A stretch of DNA of 64,000 bases from Spinacia oleracea (taxonomy: Eukaryota > Streptophyta > Magnoliopsida > Caryophyllales > Amaranthaceae), in NCBI RefSeq assembly GCF_020520425.1, contig NC_079487.1, forward strand, positions 78,807,141 to 78,871,140. The letters run 5' to 3'. A program made the translations under genes and the position numbers. Position 1 is the stretch's first letter, and each line of letters opens with the position of its first letter. Under the pieces are notes generated by a model. It worked only from the letters and a program-made list of their open reading frames with translations. It had not been told where the DNA came from and ran no database searches. Positions 46,258-56,272 of the stretch are shown here, one piece after another.

Positions 46258-49089
46258 TGTGAGGGGGGTCGAAAAAGCGCGAGGCTAATGCGTGACCTGT
46301 CCCTCGTGGGTGTGACGATTCTTTTTATTCAATCAAGTGTAATTGGATTTCCTGTGAGTATACACCCAATTGACTAGTAATATAGGAGTTGCCATTCAGT
46401 TTTTAACGACAATGAGAAAAACTGACAAAACCCGGTTATCGTGACATAAAGGGAGTGCAATTATGTTTGACCACGACGGCCGTAGGTTCCCTTGTGATCC
46501 CTGGTGTGGGGATCTCTCAATATACACCCGCAAGGTAGAGATTGAGGGTTCGAGGGACTGTAACTACCGAGAGGAGTAATTCGCTCGTCGATAACTCCAG
46601 AGGCAGGATATCCTTACTAGCTCAGCATAAATAATTGAAGGGACATGCGTTAACTATTAAACTAATCTGAGTTGATTTTAGCAATATGCAACATATAATA
46701 CTAATTCGATCGTGATTATCTGATTTAAATAGCATTAAGGGACCTAGCATGATAATCCGATTTCCCAAAAATATTATATTTATTAGGCGTGATAGAACAA
46801 TCATATTAGGTTAGTTTAACAGTTCATAAAAAGGGCGAGGAAAGCAGTTAAATCATCGAAAAGGGACACATTACGACGCACCCTTGAGAGGTGCGTCACG
46901 GTTCTCAGAAAACTAACAACTTTGACTTTGCTATTTCTCCTTTTTATTTAACGAATCTCAATTATGGGACAGGATACGTTCTGTTCGATTTATGGATCGA
47001 TTGCGACAGAACGCGTGAACAGTTTCACAGCGAGAGGCTTAGGCTAAGGGGTTTAGTGAAGGAAATAATGCCCTTGGTCCAAGTATGCATTCAATGTTAA
47101 GTCTAATAAATGCGGTTCAGTATTAATTAACAAGTTAATAATTCAGTAAGATCAAGTGAGCTGAATGCCTAGCTAGAGGCCGCTTCAGTTCAAGTGGAAT
47201 TAATGATATTAATCCACAGCTTACTCTTGACTGAACCCGTAGGGTCACACAAATAGTACGTAAACGGATTAAGTACTTAATGGCATTAAATACTCCATCT
47301 ATGGATATTCGGAATCGACGGATCTTGGTTTCAGTGGGAGCTGAGATCGTCACAGGCAAGAAATGAATACTCCGGAAACGATGATATTGCTGGAAACGGA
47401 AATATGGATCGTATCGGAAATATAAATATTATCCAAGTCGTAGATGTTGCCGGAAACGGAAACATGGTACGTATCGGAAAATATTATCGGAAATGGAAAT
47501 ATTGCCGGAATCGGAAATATTGTCGGAAACGGAAATATTGTCAGAATCGGAAATATTATCGGAATCGGAAAATAATTCCGGAAACGGAAATATTAAATAT
47601 TTGTTCGAAACGGAAATTGATTCCGGAATCGGAAATATTGAATATTGTTCGTATCGGAAATGAATTCCGGAATCGGGAATTTAATCGGAAGCGTATCGTA
47701 CGAATTAGCATCGGACGAGGCCTGCCAGACGAAGGCCCAGCACGAAGCCGGGCCATTGCCCAGCAAGCCAGCGCGCCACAAACGCACCAGCCAAGGCTGC
47801 GCCAGGCCCACCGCAAGGCAGGCCCAGCGCGCGCCAAGGCTGCGGCAGCGTGTGGGCTTGCGGCAGTGGGCTGCGAGCTCGCGGGCTGCGCGTGCGCGCA
47901 TAGCGCCCCTCGTGGGCTGCTGTGCGTGCGTGTGTGTTTGTGTGCAACTCGAATCCTAAAGCTACCGGGATTTGTCATATGATTAAATCTAATCCGAAAA
48001 GATTTAGTTTATTTAATTAGAGTCCTAGTAGGATTATAATTAAATAAATTAGTATCCTAATAGGATTCCAAATCCTTTTCCATAACTCTATAAATACGTG
48101 CCTAGGGTCACATATTTACATCGAGCATTCAAGTATTCAAAGTGAGTTTTTGAGAGCAAAAATCAGTCATACATTTGCCTATAAATTGCCGAAAATAATA
48201 GTACCTTAAGGGCGATTCTAGTTGGTCAATCTTAAGGCGGATCCGGACGTGCTGTGGACTATCTACGGAGGGACGACACTTGGAGTCCTAAAGACTTGTT
48301 CTTGTTCGGTTCGGGCGCAGCTAGGGAAGGCACGCAACAAAGAGTATGCATCTAAACTATGCTAAATGATTATGTGTAAATAATATGTTTTCCTGGCTTT
48401 ATGGTTTTTCCGCATGATTTATGAATAGTCATATGTATCATAACTTAACATTTAGAGTCAATACTCAGAGTATATTATGTGTTGTTGTGTTGTTTCACGT
48501 CGAAACTAGGGGCCTATTTATAGGGAAGAGTTCGTGGAAAGATAGAATTGCAGAGTTCTAATCCGCAAAGAATTAGGAAAAGAAACGTACCCAGGTATTT
48601 TCAGCGCCCAGAGCCAGGCGTTGAAAATAGGGTCTGGGCAGTTTTTGTTTAGTCAGGTTCGGATTCTAAAATCCGTAGAGTTTGAGATTAATTCGAGTCT
48701 TTTAGCGCGTATCAATTTTGTGACGGAATGCGTCTGGGCCCGTTACGAACTCTAGGTTCGTTAGGATTTTAATTAATACGTAACTCTTATTTTCGAATCT
48801 TATTAGGAATAGGATTCTCGCGGTTTTCTATCTCATTTAGGATTTATGTTGGAATGCAACACCTAATTCTGACAGGTTTCTATCTTTTATGATTTGCCAC
48901 TTTTAGAAGCTACCTTTTACGGCAGTTACTATTTTTAGCAGGTTTCCATAAATAGCAGGTTTCGGGTGAAATGAAATAGGGAATCGAGATTCGTTTATTT
49001 TATAGGAGATGCGTTGTCAAGTGGAGTTTTTATGCTTTCATCATCTAACCTTTCCCTTGCGGGAATGGGGACAAAAGTAGGTGTCTACA
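46258..49089 (-). repeat. 5' LTR of the Tat element, split by a Copia solo LTR
   Basis: Two parts, 46258-47056 and 48456-49089, together about 1433 bp once the nested insertion and its duplicated TTTAG are removed. Differs from the 3' LTR by scattered single bases and a 28-base gap in the palindrome at about 48598. Confidence 0.92.
47057..48450 (+). mobile_element. Copia solo LTR (1394 bp) nested in the Tat LTR
   Basis: Starts TGAAGGAAATAATGCCC, ends CATAACTTAACA, with target duplication TTTAG (47052-47056, 48451-48455). Same family as the Copia LTR at 54935. Contains 15-17-bp CGGAAATATTG repeats (about 47367-47690), a GC-rich variable block (about 47718-47945) and a TATA box (CTATAAATAC, about 48089). 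Confidence 0.95.
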
Positions 49090-49094
49090 CCTGT

Positions 49095-49564
49095 TAACAT
49101 GAGGGTTGTGCTCTAGCACGACAAATCCTAATTCATTTCATATAAAAAATTCCCAACTGAACCCTACATATGCGGTGGCTTACGTGAGCGAACCCTTCAC
49201 ATGTGGTAAAATAAATAGTGCAACGAGACACGAATAATTGGCTCAAAAGTATGCTAGGCACAATTTTTGGATTATAAAAGGTCATTTGTCACATTTTTGG
49301 ATTATAAAATGTCCTTTCTGACGAAATTTCCTAAAAATTATTGAAAAAAGACATATTTTGAATAAGCACGCGAAAGACTGAACACTAGCAATTTAGCAAC
49401 AGGGAATGAAAGAAGCCTCAAACAGTTTTTGGGAATGTTCTAATAAGACCGAAACAGTTTTTGGGACTGTTTTAGTAAGTCCTAAACAGTTTTTTGGACT
49501 GTTCAGGCCAAAGAGCGAACCATGCGAAGAGTAAGCGTTTTACTTTTCCAATCACACCCCTACA
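49095..49564 (+). mobile_element. Ty3/Gypsy-type LTR, right part
   Basis: Continues the LTR interrupted at 35825 (CCTGTTAACATGAGGG...). Contains three AACAGTTTTTGGGACTGTT phrases at about 49420-49505. The end is guessed at the TACA at 49561-49564; the flank there does not repeat the left flank, so the LTR is truncated or recombined. Confidence 0.5.
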
Positions 49565-50345
49565 AGTCAAAGAGATCTCTTCTGTAGTTCCTTAGGGGTA
49601 GAGGCTAATCCTGATATGGGGACCTACTTGGGGATTCCCTTAACTAACAAAAGATCTACTAAAGCCTAAACATAACATATCTGCAAGAAAAGCAAAGGAA
49701 AGCTTGCCAACTGGAAGGCCAAAACTCTCTCTAATTAAAGCTGGTAGGTTAGTCCTTATTAAGTCTACCCCGTCTGCCATAGCAACCTACTGAATGCAGG
49801 TCCTTTCTCTTCCTAAGGCCACCTTAGATAAAATTGATCAAACTTGTGCTAGATTCTTGTGGGACTCTACTGATGACCAGAAAAGGACCCACCTCATTGC
49901 CTGGATTAGATCTTGTGGGAGTAAGGATTTAGGAGGTCCGAGTGTTAGATCTGCAATAATCATGAACCAAGCTCTCATGATCAAACTCTGTTGGAATTTC
50001 AAATCCAACCATAACCTGCCCACTTACTTAATAAGATCTATCCAACCTCCTTCAAAGTTGGTTCACATATTTGGCAAAATGTTGGCAAAAGGTGGGACTT
50101 GTATCACAAGTTGACTGGTTGATGCATCGGGGATGAGCAACATATTAATTTGTGGTTAGACAACTAGTTTGGCAAAGGCTCACTTAGATCCCTTATTTGT
50201 GGTCCTTTAGGATAAGGAGAGTAAGACTTTAAACCATGTTCTGCACAATGGCAACTGGAATCTGAACCTCCTTTCCACGAGACTTCCCACTGATCTAATT
50301 ATTTGGTTTAAGGCCATCCCAGTTCCAAATTTTGGAATTGACACT

Positions 50346-50348
<3 letters not shown>

Positions 50349-50424
<76 letters not shown>
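50349..50424. repeat. (CT)n microsatellite
   Basis: About 38 uninterrupted CT dinucleotides inside the LINE remnant. Confidence 0.95.
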
Positions 50425-50427
<3 letters not shown>

Positions 50428-50662
50428 GTTCTCACTTTACACTAAAAGTGCATACAACATGATCTGGAACTCTAAATTCCTTGATCTCAAGCCACATAGG
50501 AAGTGTTCCATAGGAAAGCTAGATGCCCCCCTAAAATTAGGTTTTTCTTTTGGCTAATCATGGTGCGTAGGCTCCCCACTACCTCTCACTTAGCAAGCAG
50601 AAAGATTATCCCACACAATCATTTTCCATTTTGTCCTAGTGTCCAAGAAGACATCTGTCATA

Positions 50663-50921
50663 CTCCCTCCGTCCCTTAATACTCGCACCGTTTCTACTTG
50701 ACACGCTTGCCAATGCACAACTTTGACCACGAATATCTTTAACTACATATTATAAAAACTTGTAAAAAATTAATATTTTGAAAATATATATTAAGATGAA
50801 GCCAACAATATATTATATACTAACATTTATTTTCATATACTAGAAATAAAATAGGGTCAAAGTGAATTATGTGAATAGTGCGAAAAGTCAAAACGGTGCG
50901 AGTATTAAGGGACAGAGGGAG
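50663..50921. mobile_element. Stowaway MITE (259 bp) inside the LINE
   Basis: Canonical ends CTCCCTCCGTCCC and GGGACAGAGGGAG, with TA on both sides (50661-50662, 50922-50923). It splits the zf-RVT-like region of the LINE. Confidence 0.95.
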
Positions 50922-51763
50922 TATATTCTTAACTTGTCCAAGGGCGCGCTCAGGAATTCTGGAGTGAAATTAAGTCTAAGCCAAAAATAGATTGTATTTG
51001 AAAAATGGTTTTTGGAAAACTTGGATTGCACTAATACTAATCACACCATAATCCTAATTGTTCTCCTTTTGTATTTGGAGATTGTCGATTAGAAGGAACA
51101 CCTGGATTTTTCAAAAAGAGTCAAAACCCCATTAAATTTTGGTGCACCCAATCAATTCAGCTAGCCACAGAGTTCAACTCCAAACACAATGACTGCCCTT
51201 CTGTAAAACAAATCCTTGCATATTGCACCAGATATCTACTCTGGTCACATGGTTAAGGTAAATGCTACTTTCTGTAGCACCTCCCTTCTAGCTAGTTATG
51301 TTGCTATGTGTTGGAACACAAACAAGATATTCATAGTAGGAATTGATGCGTCCTTCACCACGACTTCTGCCCTTGCTGCTGAAACACAAGGATTGCTTCT
51401 TGCCACTTCTTGGGCAATTGTACAGAAGTGGCAGGATGTAATCATTATCTCTGACTGTAAACATGCGGTGGATAATATTTTGGATACAAGTTCTTCTACA
51501 ACTTGGCTCTCTAATATGTATGGCAAATGCAGGGCTCTCCTGGCAAAGCTAAGAAGAGGATGTTGGGTGTCGAGGTTATTATGCCGGAGGAGGTCAGAGC
51601 TAGTGGAAGTAGACTTCGTGGCAAGGAAAACGAGGAATCAGCTGAGTTTGTTGCATCCAAGGTTTGATATTACCCCCCTACCTATTTGGAGTAGTGATAT
51701 TTATGACTCCAATGACATTAACTTTTTGGAAGGAAATTTGTGTGCAACTTTGGCCCCATGAAT

Positions 51764-52024
51764 GCCTGTATGTATTTGCCAAGTGATATGGGATGATGAT
51801 AGAGCATCTTGCACACCACCACTTATAATATGTCACCTCAATTTTAAAAGATTCTATCTCTTTTCAAAATTTCAAACCAAAATTTGAAATGTGTTTTGAA
51901 ATTTTAATTTTCAATTTCAAATTTGTTTTAAGTTCCCAACACAATCAGCAATTAATTATCTTTGATTCCCCATAAAAGCAATAAGTGCATTCTCCATAAA
52001 GGAAACGAGTAACCAAAAAATTAT
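51764..52024. other. LINE 3' flank, no gene
   Basis: AT-rich; TTTCAAATTT-type phrases recur at about 51870-51930. The 3' tail of the LINE probably ends here. Confidence 0.35.
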
Positions 52025-52315
52025 CTAATATTTTGATCTTTTCATGACTAAAATGATCCCGTAAAATGGTTTTGATCTGCAATTAAAAATTTGGTTACTT
52101 ATCCTCCTGAGAAGAATCGAACATAGGTTTGCGCAGTTAGAGTAGATGTTGTAACAGACTAACAGCTTAGTAGTGACCATTGTAGCAAGGGGTATCAGCA
52201 CGTAAGTCATTGCAAACATAAATCTTTTAATCTAATTTTACCGAGTTTGAGAATTCTAAATATGATTTATGTAAAGGTGAAATGATCCTTTATAATTGTA
52301 GATAATATTATAACA
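52025..52315 (-). repeat. tRNA-like (SINE-like) repeat, copy 1
   Basis: Minus strand reads GATACCCCTTGCTACAATGGTCACTACT (box A-like) and, about 50 bases on, TGTTCGATTC (box B). The wider unit of about 270 bp also matches copies 2 and 3. Confidence 0.6.
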
Positions 52316-52844
52316 CATTCATGTGTTCTAGTTATTTTTTCTAATCTTGGTGGTGGGTCATAATTTTGTATTATAACAAGAAGTAAACAACTTACTCAGT
52401 AGATGTTCATGAAAATGTTAAGAGTTACACATCTATTTTACTTGAGTTTATTTTTATTTAAATTTAATTTCTTCAAAAGTTATATAATCTTGTGTAATCT
52501 TAGCCAAACTTAGTAATTAAAGGCTAACTCTTCGAAGTTTGATCTAAACAATTCATTTACAACGTACGGAGTTATATTTTTGGATAACGTTACTATTTTA
52601 CAGGTTTAGACATACGGTAATAAAAATTTCATTTGGAGATCGGTAAACATTTTCTGGTATCATTAAGTTTTATTTTAAGCCTTTGTGTAATCAAAAAAAT
52701 ATGTAGTATATAATTTTTAATAAATAAATTATGTTTTTAACAACCAACTCTTTTTTGATAGTGAGGTAAATTAATTATCAGATAGTCCCCATAAAGATAA
52801 CGATTTACCAAAAAATCATAGTTAAAGGTGAAAAAAACATTCAA

Positions 52845-53115
52845 TATTAAGTTTGATGTTTTATTTACTAAAATGATCCCATAATTTGGTTTGTCACATT
52901 TAAAAATTTGGTTATCTTTTCTCTAGTCAAGAATCAAGCACGGGTTCTCGCAGTTAGATCGAGTAGAATAGCAGTGTAGTAGTGACCCCCTTAGCAAGAG
53001 GGATCAACACATATGTCATTTCAAACGAAACTTTTTAATATAATTTTACGGAGTTTGAGAATTCCGAATAAGATTTCTTTAAAGGTGAATCATCCTTTTT
53101 AATCGTAGATAATAA
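52845..53115 (-). repeat. tRNA-like (SINE-like) repeat, copy 2
   Basis: Same order of blocks as copy 1 (ACTAAAATGATCCCAT, TTGAGAATTC, AGTAGTGACC). Box B is more decayed. Confidence 0.6.
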
Positions 53116-53345
53116 TACAATATTCGGTCTTAATTCAATAAGGGGTTATTAACAAAAAAAGCTTTTTTATTATATTTTTAGTAGGAAGTACTCCGTATGT
53201 TTTTTCAATGAAAATTAAATTTTATAAGTATGTATTTTAATACGTGGGATCATTTTATGTATTATGAAATCTAAACATTCGCTGCTTATAAAACCTTATC
53301 TATATTCTCAAAATCTCAAATATATTATATATTTTCTAGCACAAA

Positions 53346-53440
53346 TGGATGTGCTGATACCCCTTGCCAAACTGGTTACACTGAAGTTTATATGATCATC
53401 TTTACACTGCCCCTAGACCTGCGTTCGATCCTTTATATGT
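53346..53440 (+). repeat. tRNA-like (SINE-like) head, opposite strand
   Basis: GTGCTGATACCCCTTGCCAAACTGGTTACAC followed by GCGTTCGATCC: box A and B spacing as in SINE heads. Related to copies 1-3 by the GATACCCCTTGC start. A T run follows at about 53448. Confidence 0.55.
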
Positions 53441-53954
53441 GGATCTTTTTTTTTCCTTTGGGAAATTGTTGTTTTATGTTATTATTGTTTTTATCGTTTC
53501 TTTTTAGTATTTACGGAATCATAATAAACACTACTTTCTTTCTTTATGTATTGAATCTTTTTATGGGATCATTTGTGAGTTTATTCATAAATTTTATCCA
53601 ATTTTGTTTATCTTTTCATCCAGTTATTAGGGAGTAACGATATGCTATTTCGACAATATATGATGTAGACTGTAATGACAGATGCGTGAAACGAACAATC
53701 TTTTGCATATCAGAAACTCTTAGACATAGTTTAAGCTTCAGATATTATGAATAATATAATGATTTTTCAAAAAATATATTTGTTGTAAACAATGAAGTTT
53801 AGACTTTGAGTTTAATTATCATGTGTAGCTTCATCAGAATTTTTTTTGTTATGTCTTGAAAAAAAATGCATGTACTCATATGATTCGTCGATGGATAATG
53901 AAAGAAAAAGCATGTACTGATACTCATATCTTTAAACTTAAAAAATAATAGTTA
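53441..53954. other. AT-rich DNA, no gene
   Basis: The 81-codon open frame at 53392-53637 overlaps the SINE-like head and is almost entirely Phe/Leu/Ile from T-rich DNA; not accepted as a gene. Confidence 0.4.
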
Positions 53955-54235
53955 AAGGTGAAGAAAAACATCAACAATTTGATCTTTTCATGACCAAAAT
54001 GATCCCATAAAAATGGTTTTTCACAATTCAAATTTTGTTTTACTTGCTCTTGACAAGAATCGAACACTGGCACACACAGTTAGAGTATATGTTATATCAG
54101 TAGAGTAGTGACCATTGTAGCAAGGGGGTATCAACACGTAAGTCATTGCAAACAAACATAATTTTGTCTAATTTTACCGAGGTTGAGAATTTTGAATGTG
54201 ATTTTTTTAAAAGGTGGAATGATCCTTTTAATCAT
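53955..54235 (-). repeat. tRNA-like (SINE-like) repeat, copy 3, cut by an LTR insertion
   Basis: Closest relative of copy 1. It ends at TTTTAATCAT where the Gypsy LTR starting TGTAACACCC was inserted. Confidence 0.6.
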
Positions 54236-54934
54236 TGTAACACCCTAATAATTCCTTGCTTTTATAAAACCATTTTCCAACTTAAAATAAAGGAATTACT
54301 AAAGTATTACCGCCACCGTGATAACGGTTAAAGCTAGTACTAGAATTACGCAGCGGAATTTAATGTCAACTAACTTTTCAAAAACATAAATAATAAATTA
54401 TCGAGGCCTCCTACAATTTGGAACCATGACGGCCCAAAACCAAAGTATAAAAAGTTCAACAATTTCAAACATAATTAAAGTATAAATAAATAGTTCAAAA
54501 TACGAAAGCATGCAACTCTCTCGATCATCCCAAGCCACATGATTTCGATCTACGAACCTGCTATATTATTCTACTCCCCATGAATGCAAATTCAAATGAT
54601 AGATCATCATAGGGTCATTAAGGCAAAGGCCATGACCAAAGAAACACAAAGCACGTAGTCAGCAAAAAGTTGAGTACTTACAAGAATAGGGTGAAATAAA
54701 ACTAAAAGCATGCATCACTCACTAAGTACTAATCAACATGCAAAAGCCATATAATAATTAACAAACCAACCATATATGAATACAAGACTCGACTCTTGAC
54801 TCGACTCTTGACTCACAATTTAATTAGAATGAGCTTCGAACGGGCCAAAGAGTATTCCATAAAGGAAAGGTGATGGGAGCCAACCATGCACCAAATAATA
54901 GATAATAAAATCGGGCCATACCGAGTGTCGAGCC
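54236..54934 (+). mobile_element. Ty3/Gypsy-type LTR, second copy, left part
   Basis: Begins TGTAACACCCTAATAATTCC and parallels 34767 onward with base changes and small indels. Interrupted at 54934 by the Copia element; the rest would lie beyond the window. Confidence 0.75.
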
Positions 54935-56259
54935 TGAAGGAAATAATGCCCTTGGTCCAAGTATGCATTCTATGTTAAGTCTAATAAATGCGGTTCAGTA
55001 TTAATTAACAAGTTAATAATTCAGTGAGATCAAGTGAGCTGAATGCCTAGCTAGAGGCCGCTTCAGTTCAAGTGGAATTAATGATATTAATCCACAGCTT
55101 ACTCTTGACTGAACCCGTAGGGTCACACAAATAGTACGTAAACGGATCAAGTATTTAATGGCATTAAATACTCTATCTATGGATATTCGGAATCAACGGA
55201 TCTTGGTTTCAGTGGGAGCTGAGATCGTCACAAGCAAGGAATGAATACTCCGGAAACGATGATATTGCCGGAAACAGAAATATGGATCGTATCGGAAATA
55301 TAAATACTATCCAAGTCGTAGATGTTGCCGGAAACGGAAACATGGTACGTATCGGAAAATATTATCGGAAATGGAAATATTGCCGGAATCGAAAATATTG
55401 TCAGAATCGAAAATATTATCGGAATCGGAAAATAATTCCGGAAACGGAAATATTAAATATTTTTTCGAAACGGAAATTAATTCCGGAATCGAAAATATTA
55501 AATATTGTTCGTATCGGAAATGAATTCCGGAATCGGGAATTTAATCGGAAGCGTATCGTACGAATTAGCATCGGACAAGGCCCGCTACACGAAGGCCCAG
55601 CACGAAGCCAGGCCATCGCCCAGCGAGCCGCACGCACCAACGCACGCCTCGACCAGGCCCAGCCAAGGGCGCGCGCGCGCAGCACAGCAGCATGTGCTGT
55701 GCGCCTGTCGTGGGCCGCAAGGCCTGCGCGGGTGCACGGCTTGTGCGATGCGTGTGCGGGAAATCCTAATCCTATTTGGATTTGTGCAAAGATTAAAATC
55801 CTAATCCTATTAGATTTGCTTTGTTATTTAGAGTCCTAATAAAGTTCTAACTAGCAAATCCACATCCTAGTAGGATTACAATTCCTTTTCCATACTCCTA
55901 TAAATAGGTGCCTAGGGTCACAATTTATGGGTACGATTGAAGTATTCAAAGGGCAAGTTTTTGAAATAAAATCAGCCATACACTTGCCTACACTATCCGA
56001 AATTCCTAAGCACCTTAAGGGCGATTCTAGTTGGTCTAACTTGAGGCGGATCCGGATGTACCGTGGACTATCTACGGAGGGACGACATTTGGAGTCCTAA
56101 AGACTTGTTCTTGTTCGGTTCGGGCGCAGCTAGGGAAGGCACGCTACAACATGTATGCATCTATTCTATGCTAAATGATTATGTGTAAATAATATGCTTT
56201 CCTGGCTTTATGGTTTTTCCGCATGATTTATGAATTGTCATATGTATCATAACCTAACA
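54935..56259 (+). repeat. 5' LTR of the Copia element (1325 bp)
   Basis: TGAAGGAAATAATGCCC... to ATCATAACCTAACA. Contains CGGAAATATTG-type short repeats (about 55246-55560), a GC-rich block (about 55577-55765) and a TATA box CCTATAAATAGG (about 55898). Confidence 0.95.
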
Positions 56260-56260
56260 G

Positions 56261-56272
56261 TGGTATACGAGC
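56261..56272 (+). promoter_or_regulatory. Primer-binding site (altered iMet-tRNA complement)
   Basis: TGGTATACGAGC lies one base after the LTR. The usual Copia form is TGGTATCAGAGC, so this site carries changes that may weaken priming. Confidence 0.75.

Larger units (their letters stand above)
35826..49089 (-). mobile_element. Non-autonomous Tat-lineage Ty3/Gypsy retrotransposon (13.3 kb with nested LTR)
   Basis: Perfect target duplication CCTGT (35821-35825, 49090-49094). Sense is the minus strand: the 5' LTR is on the right (46258-49089), next to a primer-binding site reading GTGGCGACTCCACTGGGGA on minus (46237-46257), typical of the Tat/Ogre group. A polypurine tract AAAGTGGGGGCTAAC on minus (37288-37302) lies beside the 3' LTR on the left. 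No gag, protease, reverse transcriptase or integrase frame is visible on the minus strand, so it must rely on another element's proteins. It carries antisense genes and a 3'-UTR tandem array. LTR differences by eye are only a few percent, so it is fairly young. Confidence 0.9.
49588..51763 (+). pseudogene. Dead LINE retrotransposon: RT end, zf-RVT and RNase H parts
   Basis: Translated pieces match the C-terminal half of plant L1-type LINEs. At 49605-49800: TYLGIPLTNKRS and GKLANWKAK, end of reverse transcriptase. At 49794-50114: ARFLWDSTDDQKRTHLIAW, GGPSVRSAIIMNQALMIKLCW. At about 50430-50650: FSLYTKSAYN and FFFWLIMVRRLPT, zf-RVT region. At 51216-51761: RNase H with VGIDASF, AAETQGLLLATSWA and IISDCKHAVDNIL. 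Many stops and frameshifts, a CT microsatellite and an inserted MITE make it a pseudogene. The 5' part (endonuclease, most of RT) is missing. Confidence 0.8.

Noticed and set aside
47556..47982. Open frames across the Copia LTR
   Set aside because: They read through the CGGAAATATT repeats and the GC block of a solo LTR; the same happens at 55282-55839.
53392..53637. Hydrophobic 81-codon open frame
   Set aside because: T-rich low-complexity DNA overlapping a SINE-like head; no homologous feature seen.
34767..54934. One giant Gypsy element with LTRs at 34767 and 54236
   Set aside because: The DNA between them (49.6-54.2 kb) is LINE and SINE-like sequence, not Gypsy internal sequence, and the first LTR continues at 49090.
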